A DNA stretch of 64,000 nt from Hygrophila difformis (GCA_030278955.1 JAOANR010000003.1:61890195-61954194), one strand, 5' to 3'. Counted from the stretch's first letter, positions 35,101 to 47,815 are shown. Numbers and translations are program-made. The notes: generated from the sequence alone by a model not told the origin.

Positions 35101-38100
35101 TCACATTGCAGAGAATGTCCATATCTTAGATTATATCAATCCTTGGAATTGGGAAAAGCTAAAAGCATGCTGTGCCTTCATGCGTTATCGGAAGGGATGC
35201 TTCTCGGTTTATAGGAACGGTGAAAGGATTACTATATGGTCTATAGATAAGTTAAGGACCGGAGATGCTTTCTATAGGCCTCTTATTGATGGAGATTGTT
35301 TGTTGGTTAATAGGAATCCGTCAATTCACCAGCACTCATTAATTGCACTTTCAGCCAAAATTCTTCCTACAAAGCATGCTCTCTCTATCAATCCCCTCAC
35401 CTGTTCTCCATTCCGAGGGGACTTCGATGGGGACTGTCTTCATGCATATGTTCCTCAGTCCATCAACACTCAAGTCGAATTGAGGGAGCTTGTTTCTTTG
35501 GATAAACAGTTACTTAATGGACAGAGTGGTCGAAACCTTTTATCGCTGAGCCATGATAGTTTAACTGCAGCTTATCTTTTCTTAGAAAATGGTGTTCTTC
35601 TGAGTAAGGCTGAGATGCAACAGTTACAAATGTTTACCTCTTGTAAGTCTGTTTTGCCTTCTGTTATTCAAAGTATTTCAAAGGCTCAGTTTTGGACTAG
35701 CAAGCAATTGTTTAGCCTACTTTTGCCACATGATTTTGAATATGATAGTGCATCTAATGGCGTATATGTTAGGCAAGGAGAGCTTGTGTCATTGTCTCAT
35801 GGTTCATCTTGGCTTCTAGACAGTGATGAAAACCTCTTGCAATGTCTTATCCAACACTGTGGAGATAGAGCTCTTGACTTCCTAAATGCTGGAAACGATA
35901 TTCTCTGTGAGTGGCTGACGAAAAGGGGGCTGACTGTTTCATTATCAGACCTTTACCTCTCATCTGACCTAGACTCTAGGAAAAATCTATTGGAGGATAT
36001 TTCTTATGCTTTACAGAAAGCAGAAGAGTTAGCTGATGAGAGCTTGTTATTCGTGGACAGCAACCTAGACTTTCTTGCAGAATTCTCTGAAGAGAATCAC
36101 AAGAAGAAAAATCTTCTGAAGGAACAGATGTCAACCACACGAAACACTACTGTAGAACTTTTTCATGCTTCAGTTTCTGCTTCCAAATCAGCTTTGAGGG
36201 CCATGCAGAGCCTTGTATACGGATGCTCCAGCAAGCAAAATTCTCTTATAGCTATGCTAAACTCTGGGAGCAAAGGTAATTTGCAAAAATTAGTCCAGCA
36301 AAGTATGTGCTTGGGCTTGCAGCATTCATTGGCTCCAGTATCCTTTTCCATACCCCGTTATCTTTCTTGTGCTTCCTGGAACTATGACAAGAGCCGTTCC
36401 AGTGTTCCAATGACACACGGTTCTCAGGGAACACCAAACTACATTCCGTGCAATATAATCTCTAACTCCTTCTTGTCGGGTTTAAACCCTCTGGAATGTT
36501 TTGTACTTTCATTGACCTCTCGTGACGGTTCTTTTGGTGGCAATGCTGAGGTTTCTGGGACTCTAAATCGAAGGCTAATGTTTTTTATGCGGGATCTTAT
36601 AATTGGGTATGATGGAACTGTTAGAAACAGTCATGGAAATCAAGTAGTTCAGTTCAATTATTGCACTCAAGAGACTCCCCCATGTAATGTTGATGCTGCC
36701 ATGGGTGGACATCCAGTTGGTGCATTGGCTGCTTGTGCCCTGTCGGAAGCTTTATACAGTGCTTTGGATCAGCCTGTCAGTGTGCTAGAATCTTCACCTT
36801 TGTTAGTTCTAAGGGTATTTTCTCTATTTCCACTCTGTCAGTAGTTTAATGTTTCATTTACGCATTTAAGCATCCAAGAATGCATTCATATGTCTTGTTG
36901 ATTACTTAAGCTGGTCTCAGCAGTAAACAGAATTTTCTCTTTCGATTTAATAATGGTACAGGGTGTCCTTGAATGCGGAAAGAAGAATATTATCTCCAAA
37001 AGTGCGTCATTATATTTGTCTAAAAAGCTTGGACAATTGAGATGCGGTTTTGAATATGGAGCTTTAGAAGTAAAAAATTACTTGGAATGTGTGGTTCTCT
37101 CAGAGATAGTTTCAGATGTAAAGATATGGTAAGCAATGGATTGTCCCCTTTGTGTAGGTCTATTTTCCATTGTGCTTTTTACTTATTAAGATCAATTTTG
37201 AATATTGAACAATCAACAATGCCTTATGCTTGAACATGCTTTCCATTTTTTTCAGTTTCAATCGGAAAGGAAACAAAAGCACCAACACCGGCTTATGGGC
37301 GAGTCATTTTCATATAAACAAGGTAATTTCTTTTGATGTAATTATGCATTTTTCCCCCCCAACCCACACATATTTAATTTGAATGGCTGTTGAAATTTCA
37401 GGAAGCTTTCAAGAAGAGACATTTGAAAATGCGCTCTGTTGTTGATACTCTAAACAAGAATATACCAAATGAATTTTGTCTGCAGGCCAAAAGCAAGTAA
37501 GACATTTCCCCTGGAATACTACCACGACGGCTGAAAGCATGTTCACATGAACTTTTACTAGATGAAAAATATGAGTTGAAATGTGCATATAAATAATATA
37601 TCTTAACCATTTGAATATGGACTATAATTACAACAGATGCCTGTACAGTCGAAGGCAGCGCGAAAGGAAAATATTGAACTAATTACAGTCTTAGTTCTAA
37701 TGCTATCAGTGTGAAGGATTTTAGTCTTGAGTTGCCATGTCTGCTCTCAGACAATGAAATCTTCAATGGTCTACTTTTTTGCTTATGGGCAGTGTTTGTT
37801 TGGAATTTGATGCGGACAAGAATTCAGACTCCACACTTTGCATCTCAGTTGAAGCTACCCCATCCTTTCAAGCCCCTGAAGGCATCTCGGAGTTGGAACT
37901 TTTTCGTCAGTTAGCGATCCCAACACTTCTTAATACTGTCGTAAAAGGTTCCAATTTTTAGTTATTGCTTCAGAGGCACTTTCAGATTTTACACTTTTGA
38001 TTCGGAAAAGTATATGCATCAATGTTAGGAAACTTATTGATTTATTTCGATATTATAATTGTTCTTTAGGATTTCCGGAGTTTAAGAAGGTTGATATCTT

Positions 38101-40002
38101 ATGGAAGGATGACCCAAATCAACAAAAGCTTCGCTTTCAATCTTCTGGGGAACTCTTTCTGCGTGTTGTGATGTCAAAGCACTCCGATGGGACTAAAAGA
38201 AAGCATTGTGATGGGACTAAATTCTGGAGCTTCATCAAAGATAGCTGTCTCGGGATAAGAAATTTAATTGACTGGGAGCGCAGTCATCCAGATAACATTA
38301 GTGATTTCAGTGAAGAGTATGGTATTGACGCTGGATGGCGATATTTTGTGAACGTAAGTTATTTGTTTCAAATAATAATTTCACTTTAATCCTTCAGTAA
38401 AACAAATATATGCTGCAAGTAATTTCTTTAGGCCAAACTATTACTATGATCGGTTTGATAGTAGTAGTAAACTAGTAATTAACATCGTGCATCTTCAAAT
38501 GCAGAGTTTGCATTCTGCCATTAGCGAAACTGGGAAGAGCTTCCTGCCGGAGCACTTAATGATCACTGCTAATTGCATGACTACAACAGGAGAATTTGTG
38601 CCTTTGACTGCCAAAGGGCTGGCACAACAAAGAAAGGAAACCGATAGTTATTCGCCCTTCGGTCAGGCCTGTTTTGCGGTTAGTTTTTGCTTGAATTAAT
38701 GTTTTTTTTTTTTAACGTTGCCTGATTATATCTTACACATGACTCAATTTGCTTGTTTATTTGCAAATTTGAACTACTTCCAGAATCCCAGCGATATCTT
38801 GGCCAGAGCAGCTAAGTTGGATCTAAACGATGCCCTTCAAGGAAGTTTGGAGGCTCTGTCATGGGGCCAAACTCCAGCGGTTGGAACAGGCCATCGATTT
38901 GATATAGTCTACAGTGGGAAGGTGTGTTGCTCCCCAATTCATGCCCTTTCTCGTGACATTTTGATACAACAAGATTTGTGAACCAAAGAATATCTTTTTA
39001 TTTTCCATCCCAATCACCATTTCCTTGAGTTTTGTCATTTCTTCCTCATCAGGGACATGAACCTTCAGAACCCAAAGATGTTTACACCCTGCTGCAGTCG
39101 CACGTCAAGTCTTCCAAATCAAATAATGCTGCCAAGCCTGTTACGGAGCTCTCTTGTTTCAACACGAAGGAGGGAAATGAATTCGTTTCTGAAAAGCTCT
39201 CTCCACGTTTCACTCGGGTCGGAATAAAAAAAATCGCACAGATATTAAGCCGAATGCTAAAAGAGTACGCAAAGCTATTGTATTCAAATCTCTTGCATGC
39301 TTTTGTATCCATTGAGTAGCTGATTCTTGATGTTTTTTTTTAAAGTTGAAACGTCTAATACTTCGTCTCATTTGGCATCATTTGTTTACTTTTGTTATTC
39401 TTACCATCAAATAGGTATCCAACAAACCGCTTCTTGAAGGAAAATGACAAGTCTATCGTGAGGGAAGTTCTGCAGTATCATCCCCGTTGGGAAGATAAAG
39501 TTGGAACTGGCATCCTGGATATAAAGGTACAAAAAAAAAATCTCAAAATCTTATATTATCCGAAATAGTCACGACTCATGATTCGAATCACTTAGAAGTT
39601 CATGAAATTGCATAAGGATGATAATGTGATGCCTCGTTGAATGTCGGGTTTGAATAAATGTACTGTATCTCTTTAACATCAAAAGAAAACACAATATTCC
39701 ATCTCTAAACAATAAAACTTTGAAAATTCGTATTTTTGAGCTTGAATCATGCACAACTTCCGTTGTTCTTTTGTGTTGTTGATTCCTTAGACATATCATG
39801 AGCAATTTTATCACAGGTTGGGTGTCATCCAGACTACAAAGAGAACTGTTTTTTCATAGTCAGAACTGATGGGACAGAAGAAGATATCTCATACAAGAAA
39901 TGCATTGATCATTTTATTGAATTAATAAAGCCCCCCAACACCAAGACTAATCGATCCAAAAAGGAAAATGGAGGCTGGGTCCCTGCAGCCGGGAAGGGTT
40001 AG
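32119..40002 (+). CDS. NRPD1: DNA-directed RNA polymerase IV largest subunit
   Basis: Catalytic subunit of nuclear Pol IV, which makes the precursors of 24-nt siRNAs for RNA-directed DNA methylation. Coding exons: 32119-32205, 32292-32415, 32515-32627, 33157-33210, 33286-33486, 34452-34589, 34718-34813, 34913-36814, 36962-37128, 37256-37322, 37402-37496, 37793-37947, 38070-38353, 38505-38678, 38784-38921, 39053-39264, 39415-39526, 39817-40002. They join without a stop into 1434 aa, close to the roughly 1450 aa of Arabidopsis NRPD1. N-terminal zinc ligands are C58, C61, C69, H72, with C99/C102 and C122/C125 beyond. The metal-binding motif DFDGD is at 441-445, in the Pol IV-like context FRGDFDGDCLHAYVPQS. 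The C-terminus carries the DeCL-type domain (about 1330-1420: YPTNRFLKEN, VGCHPDYKENCFFIV), and no long repeat tail of the NRPE1 kind. The divergent catalytic region also argues against Pol II. A possible AATAAA lies at 40030. Confidence 0.95.
33750..34010. mobile_element. Stowaway-like MITE in an NRPD1 intron
   Basis: Starts CTTCCTCCGTTGTTTTTTT and ends AAAAAAACGGCGGGAG, with TA flanks. 261 bp, in the intron between 33487 and 34451. Confidence 0.85.
34814..34912 (+). other. NRPD1: Stop-free 99-nt intron in NRPD1
   Basis: Donor AAG|GTAAGA and acceptor TTGCTGCAG bound a 99-nt intron, divisible by three and without an in-frame stop. Retention would add 33 residues (VRSTKLWNPF... to ...KHPLLQ) between RVSK and IRPEKV. 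Good splice sites and family alignment favour removal. Confidence 0.6.
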
Positions 40003-40137
40003 TTGTCGTTATCCCTGCTACTCTATATAAATAAAGAAGCATGGCAGTAAGTAAAGGCGCGGGCGATCATGTAAAGAAAAGCTCTACCGGACCTAAATGA
40101 ATTTATAATTTTATCGTTGAAAATAAGTCGGTGTGAC

Positions 40138-40249
40138 ATGGATAGCCCAAGCTTCTTTTTGCTGCTTCCACTAAAGTTTCTTCGCCCGATGGATTGGCCA
40201 AGGAAATTTAGTGGAAGTAGCAACGGGAAAGCTTTCAAGGGCTATCCAT
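40138..40249 (+). ncRNA. Foldback hairpin downstream of NRPD1 stop (candidate)
   Basis: Two arms pair over about 50 nt. ATGGATAGCCC (40138-40148) pairs perfectly with GGGCTATCCAT (40239-40249). Further in, TGCTGCTTCCACTAAAG pairs with TTTAGTGGAAGTAGCA, with a small bulge and a loop of about 10 nt near 40186-40195. The shape resembles a MIRNA precursor. I recognise no known mature miRNA in it, and a small MITE is the alternative. Confidence 0.45.
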
Positions 40250-40521
40250 TTTTCATGTTGTTATGGTTAATGTATTGATGTGCAATAGCAGTAGATTCAG
40301 CCATGGCTTTGTTGTGTTAATTGGGAGTTCTTTTAAGGTTCATGTCGTTGTATTACACCTAATGTCAGTTGTGTTTGTATTTGTGGTGGTCTTGCGGATT
40401 CAAAATGCAATCATTCTGAACCAATATTCAGGAGATCACAATGAAACCATATGGTTGTGAATTATGTTTCTGGTGGACTCTGTGCATTGGCAAATTCCTT
40501 GGAATTTTTCTACCATGGGAG

Positions 40522-40548
<27 letters not shown>

Positions 40549-40553
<5 letters not shown>

Positions 40554-40740
40554 TGGAAAATTGTGAATACGTTTTTAGTGAATAACTGGGTATTCCTAGG
40601 CACCACATTGAATCTAAGACTAATTCCTCGAGGATTTGCATGGGCAATGAAGGACGTATCTCCCAAAGTAGTTTTTTTTTGCATACATAGGTCTCGAACC
40701 CGAAACATTGCTTAAGAGACTAGAGCCCCAATTTACTTAA
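40549..40740 (-). repeat. tRNA-derived SINE
   Basis: On the minus strand it carries GGGTTCGAGACC (box-B-like, near 40692) and an A tail (plus-strand T run 40536-40551). It shares CTAAGACTAATTCCTCGAG with the copy at 250-655. The matching point of that copy's MITE insertion is uninterrupted here (GCTTAAG). Confidence 0.6.
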
Positions 40741-41921
40741 GTTAACTGTTCTGGGTAAAATTGTGAATACTTTGAGGAGTGAACAAGAGGAGTATTCTTT
40801 TCCTTTTTCTGTATTTTTTTTCTTAAAAAAATGTGTTCAGAGTTGTCAAACAATTTGGGAAACTAAATTAGTAATATATTGGTTGGAAATTGATTCGAAA
40901 GTTAAAAGATAAATTTGATCTGGAACGTAGAGTACTAAATTTATTTTGGTTGTTTAGAGAATTTTAATTTTTTAATAAAATTATTTTAATCATGTGCCTG
41001 TTCCATATATTTCATGTACTAATAAAAACATTTTAAATATTTTATTATAGTTAATGTTAGCAAATTACATTATGTGTTTTAGCATGTTTCGCCAAAAAAA
41101 AATATGTTGTGTGTTTTTAAATTAGTTTGGGAGAAGGGCCAGTGATGTAGTAATATTCCCTTGCCGATGGCTTATCCAAAAAAAAAAAAAAAAAAAAGAA
41201 AAATAGAAACATGAATTTAATTATTTAAATAATACTCCTACAAGGCTACAATATGTACGTAGTATAATTCGATGATGTTTGTATTTTGCAAAATTATAAA
41301 GAACTGAGTGAAATGAGAGGTGATGGTGAGGCACAAAATCTCTATTGCCACACAAATCTTTCATCATGTGCACTCGTTGGCATTTGTGCTTATTTATAAA
41401 ATGTTTTCTCTTCAACAATTTTATTTGTTTTTGTTGGTAGCCATTTATAATTTACACTAATAAATTCTTTTATTATTTGACATGATTTGGATTATTTCAT
41501 CGATTTGATTCGCTGAATTTCAAATCGAGTAATATGCCAATTATGGTTTTTATTGTTTTATTGGAGTATTTTATCTCTTTGAATCTGAGAATTTGGATTT
41601 GAATGGATGAATATGGATGTAAAATTAGGAAAAGGATTGTGGGAGTCCGCTAGGAAATGGATTGTGGGAGTCCATATTATATAAATTATAAAGCGTAAAA
41701 GTTGAGAGATAGGGTATTGAGTGAGGAATTAAACCCGAGTTAAGGAACTTGACTAAATGAGCCAATTCTGCATCCCCAAAATCCATCCACTTACTTTTTT
41801 GCTAAACAATCTATACAAGATAGGAAATGGTGGTGGGAGCCATGCCACACAAATCCATCCACTTATTTGAATTAATGGAAGAATTTACATACATATATAT
41901 TTATATATATATATATATATA

Positions 41922-42130
41922 TTTTTTGGTTACAAGACGCTACTAACGGGTCAGCTATAGGGAATGGGACTTGACCCAATCGGTCATGTTCCCTGCATTC
42001 CAACCAAAGGTTGGGGGTTCGATTCCCACCTGGCCCATTATCCCTCCCTTTTATACCCCTTTTGTAATTTGTGTAGCCTGGACTCCCACACACCTTTGCC
42101 GACACACAGGTGTCATCCTTTACCATAAAA
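41922..42130 (+). repeat. tRNA-derived SINE, Au-like, nearly full length
   Basis: Contains a box-A-like TTGACCCAATCGGTCA and an intact box B GGTTCGATTCC (42016-42026). The 3' body TTTGTAATTTGTGTAGCCTG and ACACACCTTTGCCGACAC follows, then an A/T-rich tail. It is the best-preserved member of the family in the window. Confidence 0.75.
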
Positions 42131-42351
42131 TAAAAAAAATTGGCTTCCCAAATCTAAAAGCATCGATCCAAATGTGGAGGTTTATTTAAGTTATTTTTCT
42201 CCAATAGATATAATTAACTATTGAAATAAATTTACTGTGGGTATTGATCCAAATATTTGCAAGAATTCACCCCAAAAAAATATTTGGAAGAAGAAAATAC
42301 TTTTGTATAAATCCCCCTTCTTTTATCTATTAGGGAAATATCATTTTATTT

Positions 42352-42510
42352 CTTTGCTCAACAGCCTATACAGGCTATGAAATATATGATGGGAGTCAAT
42401 GTCACACAAATTACAAATGGACAAATGAGAGGAATAAGAGACCGGGTGGGGAATCGAACCCCCACCTTCGAGTTTAGGGGACTTGACCTAGTGGTCAAGT
42501 CCTTATCTTC
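42352..42510 (-). repeat. tRNA-derived SINE, Au-like
   Basis: On the minus strand it reads GACCACTAGGTCAAGTCCCC and then GGTTCGATTCC (plus 42450-42460). It lies about 220 bp from the plus-oriented copy at 41922-42130. A further relic of the family is seen at 41690-41850. Confidence 0.65.
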
Positions 42511-42529
42511 GAAAATATCAAAATGTAAT

Positions 42530-42736
42530 TATTTAACAGTTAATATCTTAAAATGTAGTGAAGTAATAATTATACTAAAAATATATATATTCTGAAACTA
42601 TGCGAAATGATGAATCCAACACGCTTCCACTTTATTATATTTTTTTATATATAAATGGAACAAAAATTTAGGTCAAACATGCATAATAGGCAGAGTAAAA
42701 AGACCAAATGAGACATTTTAAATGTGACGGAGAGAA
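42530..42736. mobile_element. Truncated Stowaway-like MITE relic
   Basis: Retains the interior block ATATATATTCTGAAACTATG and a degenerate right end GTGACGGAGAGAA. The left end is missing. Confidence 0.5.
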
Positions 42737-43272
42737 TAATTTATTGTATTGATGGTAGTGTCAAATTTCTGTTTTTTCTCATATAAATTTGTAAATAAAA
42801 TAAATTAAACTGTAATTATAAACCTTATAAAATTCCCTTTGTTCACAATATGCGCGTAATAGTTTCATCCAAAAAATATGCGCGTAATAGAATATTTTTA
42901 GTTACTAAATTTAAAAAAAAAAATAGTATATGATTTAGAAAAAGGTTTGCAAATTCAAATATTTCTTCAGCCAGTTTGTTATGAAATATATAAAGTACTT
43001 TATTTGCTAATTCAATTTACAAATATGTGAAAAAACCAAAAACCAAAGCATATTAAATAAAAATAGAATTAAAATAAAATAGTAGTCTACCTCGACCATA
43101 CATACCTTCTAGAAAGTTTTTTTTTTTAAAAAAAAAAAACAATTTATACACAGTAATAGAATTGTGGGTCAAATTTGAGAAAATGTCTTCACATGGCCAT
43201 CTCCTATTTCCTTCATCATTTATTCATTTGTGCAGTGTTGCCCACAGAATTCAATCCTTTTCAGAAAGGGGC

Positions 43273-43278
<6 letters not shown>

Positions 43279-43314
<36 letters not shown>
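43279..43314. repeat. Poly-A run, 36 nt
   Basis: Thirty-six consecutive A preceded by TTTT. It may be the tail of a retroposed sequence, but no body was recognised. Confidence 0.9.
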
Positions 43315-43315
<1 letters not shown>

Positions 43316-43375
43316 AGTTCTTTACTAAGATTGGACTAAAAATCAGTGCTCTACTCAGTAGACCATGGCAACAAT

Positions 43376-43378
43376 AAC

Positions 43379-43447
<69 letters not shown>
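43376..43447. repeat. (TAA)n microsatellite
   Basis: About 23 uninterrupted AAT/TAA units. Confidence 0.95.
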
Positions 43448-43450
<3 letters not shown>

Positions 43451-43564
43451 AAGCCACTCATTTAGGTTATAGAAAAAATAGGTCCAACCCTACATTTAAA
43501 TAATTACGTCGCTCTAATTACTTATGCAATATTTTGAATTTGAATCATTATAAATACAAAAAAC

Positions 43565-44095
43565 CATAGTTGTTAAGATCCCGATCCTGATCTTAGGATC
43601 ATACAATTTTACGATCACACTTCTCTAAAACGTTCCTGATCCTTGTAAGATCTTAAAATTAGTAAGATCCCGATCCGAATAGTAGAATGTTACGATCTTA
43701 TGGTCATACTCCCTCAAACGCTTCTACGATCTTACGATCATACCCTTTTAACGCATAAAATTTTTGTAGTATTTTCTGATTTGGGATCAAAGTAACTCTT
43801 TTCATTTAATTTTAAACTTAAGAGCTTGTATTCCTTATGTATGATGTGTAAATATATATATATATGTATGTGGAAATATTTTATGTTTGATTATGATGTA
43901 TTTGTACTGTATTGTATTAATTAACTTGCAAGATTAATAAACACACGAAACAAAGCTTTTACTTGTTAGTATGCATTATTGAGTTTATCCATTATTGCAA
44001 TTTTATAAGATTTTAGGATCCCGATTCGATCCTACGATCCCGATCTTATAAAGAAAACAATAATCCCATAGAGGATCTCGATCTTAACAACCATG
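43565..44095. mobile_element. hAT-like non-autonomous element
   Basis: The left end CATAGTTGTTAAGATCCCGA is mirrored by the right end ATCTTAACAACCATG. Flanks are CAAAAAAC on the left and CAAAAAAAC on the right, an 8-bp target duplication with one slipped A. The interior is rich in GATC/ACGATC motifs. 531 bp, no ORF. Confidence 0.7.
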
Positions 44096-45309
44096 CAAAA
44101 AAACTATTTTAGGAAAAGTCTAACTAGCTATCTATTAAATTCACTGTGGTGTTACTTTTATGTTTCGAAGAGAGCCTAAACAATATCTTTATTATTCACC
44201 TAAAACATTCATAAGATAATGATTTTGTTTCATAATAATTTATTTTTTACTTTACCTCTATATTGTTCTCCTTAAGTTATTGTACGTGTTAAATTAATTT
44301 GTATTGATTTGAATATAAAATTCCAGTGATCTTGTACTGTTAGTATTTTTTTTTCCTTTTCCTATTATTTTTGTACATTTGTCTAGGTGCATTGTTATTT
44401 AATAACCATACAATCATTGATTTGGAAATCACATATAGTAAGAGTATAATTTTTTTTTTTTTTTAAAAAAAATGATGAGGAAAGGATAAGGTCGACTTGG
44501 CATGGGCCATGATGGGATCGCATTGTCTGAAAGGCAAAAAGAACTACGTATACTTTTATATGCAAGGGAAATAGTAATAAAATAATAAAGTATCTAAAAA
44601 GATTACGGCATTTGGAAATGGAGAGAGCATGTAATCATACTTTCAACTTTATAGTTGGACTACGTCCTAATTGAAATGTACTTACTTAATATTTTGAATG
44701 TTCCATTATAAAATTTATTTTTCTATAAATAAAAATAATTTTTCACTCTAACAACTATACTCACAAATCAACTCTACCTTAATTCTCTCGTGCTCAACAG
44801 TAACAGGAGGTTAATAATAGGAGGGAGGGAATATTTGTTTTTTTTTTTAATTGGTATGTTTAGACTCCCATAAATATTACCGACACAGAAAATGTTTAAT
44901 AAAAGAAATAAAAAAAATACAGTAATTGAAATTAAATAGAGAAAATTAAAGAAAGGCAAGTGGCATGTGAGAGTGGGACACGAAATAGAGATAGGCATGA
45001 GATGGGAGCACATTAATTGGTGATTGGGCACTGCTCAGTGATTCTTTTGTTGTTTTGCAGTTTTCGGACAGAGTTACACGTGGATCGTACACGTGTACAC
45101 GTTCCCATTGCATAATTGCATCTACGTACGTATATCAAATTGCCTTTTTCTGACCTAACCAAATCTATGGCAGATTGGCAGCTTGCCACTTTGGAACCTC
45201 TTACTTCTATGCCTTGGGCCTTTGGGCTCCTTGTTTATTTATTTAATTGATTTGTTTTTATATAAAAGGAAAAAAAAAAAAAAAAAGGGGAGCCGCCGCC
45301 GCTAGTGAA

Positions 45310-45395
45310 TTCGGAGATAGAATTGTCTCACAATCTGCTCTCCAAATCTGCTATCTGTTAACGGATCTGCTGACTCCCAAACATCCACAATATAA
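45310..45395. repeat. Third copy of the 1055-type repeat
   Basis: Contains CGGAGATAGAATTGTCTCAC, GAATCTGCTATCTG-like sequence and TGACTCCCAAACATCC. The left part is missing or diverged. Confidence 0.45.
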
Positions 45396-46112
45396 CTAGA
45401 TTGACATTTATTTTTAATTTGTACGCATTATTCAAGAGTGATTTAAATTAATTTTTTATCTGTTTAATTAAAAGTACCCCTTTTTTTCCCTTAACAAAAA
45501 ATTGTATTAGGATGTGATTACTAAAAGAAAATGCTATTGGTTGTGCAAGATTAAACAAAAGAGCATGTCTTTACAATTTAGAATGCTTTTAACTTTTGGC
45601 CTTTTGTTCGCATTTATAATCCTTATTTTAATTTGGTGAATTTGTTTTATTTATAGTATTTTATTAGTGGCGGTTTCAATCTTTTTATTTATTTTATTTA
45701 TTTTATTTTTTATTTATCTATTTGGATTGACTTTTGATGGTACTAAATAATCTCGAAAAGAAAAGGAGAATTAACCTAAGGATTACTTCTGATTTTTCCT
45801 TCTAATTATTTTAAATTTTTATTTTATTTTTTTTTTAACAAGCGAATGAGATATAAACAAGCACTTAGGTGCGCTAAATTAATTAATGACTATGGGTTGG
45901 AGTGATAACAACGTCCCATGTTTAATGAGCCGCCAATTTAATTAACTATAATTTCTGTGTTTTTAGCAACTAAAACACGATTCTATTCTTTTTTTTTTTT
46001 TTTACTCACATCATGTCTTTCACACTTTCTTATCTTTTTACTCCACATCCAGATTATGATTAAGTTCAACGGCCAACCTCATCACAATAACACCTATACC
46101 AAAAATTAATAA

Positions 46113-46205
<93 letters not shown>
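46113..46205. repeat. Self-complementary microsatellite (AAT)n then (ATT)n
   Basis: About ten AAT-type units switch directly to about twenty ATT units. Because ATT is the complement of AAT, the tract can fold back on itself. Confidence 0.95.
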
Positions 46206-46206
<1 letters not shown>

Positions 46207-46387
46207 GTGAAGCTTGTGTACCAAAAAGATTTGCCCAGCTGGAGCATTCAAGTTCGTGCCCAACTGCCCATCTATCGTTTTAGTTTTTACACCCTTATTT
46301 ATAGTTATGGTTTGGGGACACTATGTCTCAATTTCTAATTTTTATTTAATTTATTATGTAAGCCTTAATATGTTGTGTTGCAATATA

Positions 46388-46646
46388 CTACCTCCGTTCT
46401 TTTTTATTTGCACGTTTTGACTTTTGTCACTGTTCATTGAGTAGCTTTGACTCGACTTTTTAATACAATTATATAAAATAAAATATAGTCAAGTGAGATC
46501 TTGTTGGATTCGTCTAATCACATAGATTTAGAATATCAAATTTTCATAATTTTTACTTGTATGAAATTTGAGTTATTACGGATTAAAAATATGTATTGAA
46601 TTACGTGAAATGTGGGTATATTGCATTTATTTAGGAACGGAGGAAG
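46388..46646. mobile_element. Stowaway-like MITE
   Basis: Starts CTACCTCCGTTCTTTTTTA and ends TTAGGAACGGAGGAAG, with TA flanks; the right flank has expanded into a TA microsatellite. 259 bp. Confidence 0.83.
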
Positions 46647-46677
<31 letters not shown>

Positions 46678-47375
46678 GCTTGATTTTATTAGGAAAAAAA
46701 ACGTGATTGTGTGGATGTTTTATGTAATCACCAAGTGGGTACTAAAATTAAATTGCAGCTGCATAGTGGTGAGTATTTTAATTTGGTCCTGAATATCACC
46801 TGATTAAAATAATTAAGAGGTAACCAGCTGTTGATTAAATTATATATTCCGTTCAGATTAAGAAGTTATTAAGGTGTAACCAGCTAATTAATCTAAATCC
46901 TGCGATGGCGGGTTCCATCTAATAAGTTAATAATTTGTAGGTAACTATTATTTCAATTGCCCAATACATTAATCCTACCATATATTTATAATTTATGGCA
47001 TTATTTCATAGTATCATTCGTTTTGTAATATGCAGTATGTAGTTCATTGTGATTTATTATTATTGTTTGTGTTGATTCGATATTCTAATCTCTCTTTAAA
47101 ATCACCTGTATGCTAAAAATTTAGACCTATTTCAAAGTGTTTTTCTATGCTTACAGGAGATACAATTTTTTTTTTTTTTTAATTTTACATAGATGATAAA
47201 AAGTTTCATAATAATTATTATTTTTTTGTAGTTGAAGTCAGGGGGAAAAAAATACCAAAAACAGAAGGGAAAAACTCAAAAAAAAAAAAAAAAAAAAAAA
47301 CTGAAAAGCAAAAAAATAAATACGAGGGAACTAATGCTGGAAGCATCTGTCGTCATGAGAAAAACCCATATGATA

Positions 47376-47455
47376 CAGAAGTCCTCTGTTAATGCACCAT
47401 GCTTAGCCAACATATGATACAGAAGTCCTTGTTGATGCACCATGCTTAGTCAACC
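47376..47455. repeat. Tandem duplication, about 43 bp
   Basis: CATATGATACAGAAGTCC followed by GCACCATGCTTAG occurs twice in direct succession. Confidence 0.7.
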
Positions 47456-47698
47456 CAGCCGCGCTACGGACATAAATATTCGGCGTAGCAGAATTACTCT
47501 TACATTCTAAAAAAATTTGTATTTTATTTTGTCCTGTAGTAGTCTTTTTTTAACTTTTGTTCTTATTGTTTAATTAATATATATAAAAAATAATACAGTT
47601 TGACAATATTTTATTAAATTTATTGAATTGCATAGTTTCAGTTTCCGAATGTATAATTAAATTTTAAAATATTAACTGTTAAAAAATACTCTTCCGTT

Positions 47699-47815
47699 TT
47701 CAAAAAATTATAACGGATCCACTATGTACGCAGTTCAATGCACATTTTAAATCATTAATAACTCAAAATGCACATTTTAAATCATTAATAACTCAAGTTG
47801 AAGGAGTATATTTAA
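47699..47815. mobile_element. Stowaway-like relic with internal 30-bp duplication
   Basis: The left end CTCTTCCGTTTTC and the family interior remain. The block starting AATGCACATTTTAAATCATT is present twice with a 30-bp period (47737 and 47767). No right terminus was found. Confidence 0.45.

Noticed and set aside
34733..36844. A single 703-codon NRPD1 exon as read from the open frame
   Set aside because: It runs through a 99-nt intron with good splice sites at 34814-34912 and beyond the donor at 36814; family continuity supports splicing at both.
42016..42026. Possible tRNA gene at a perfect box B
   Set aside because: The surrounding sequence does not fold as a tRNA and continues into the SINE body. 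Sister copies occur at 9103 and 42352.
43251..43457. Minus-strand frame with poly-Tyr and poly-Phe
   Set aside because: Translation of the TAA microsatellite and the poly-A run.
46038..46263. Minus-strand frames of poly-Ile/poly-Asn
   Set aside because: They are translations of the AAT/ATT microsatellite.
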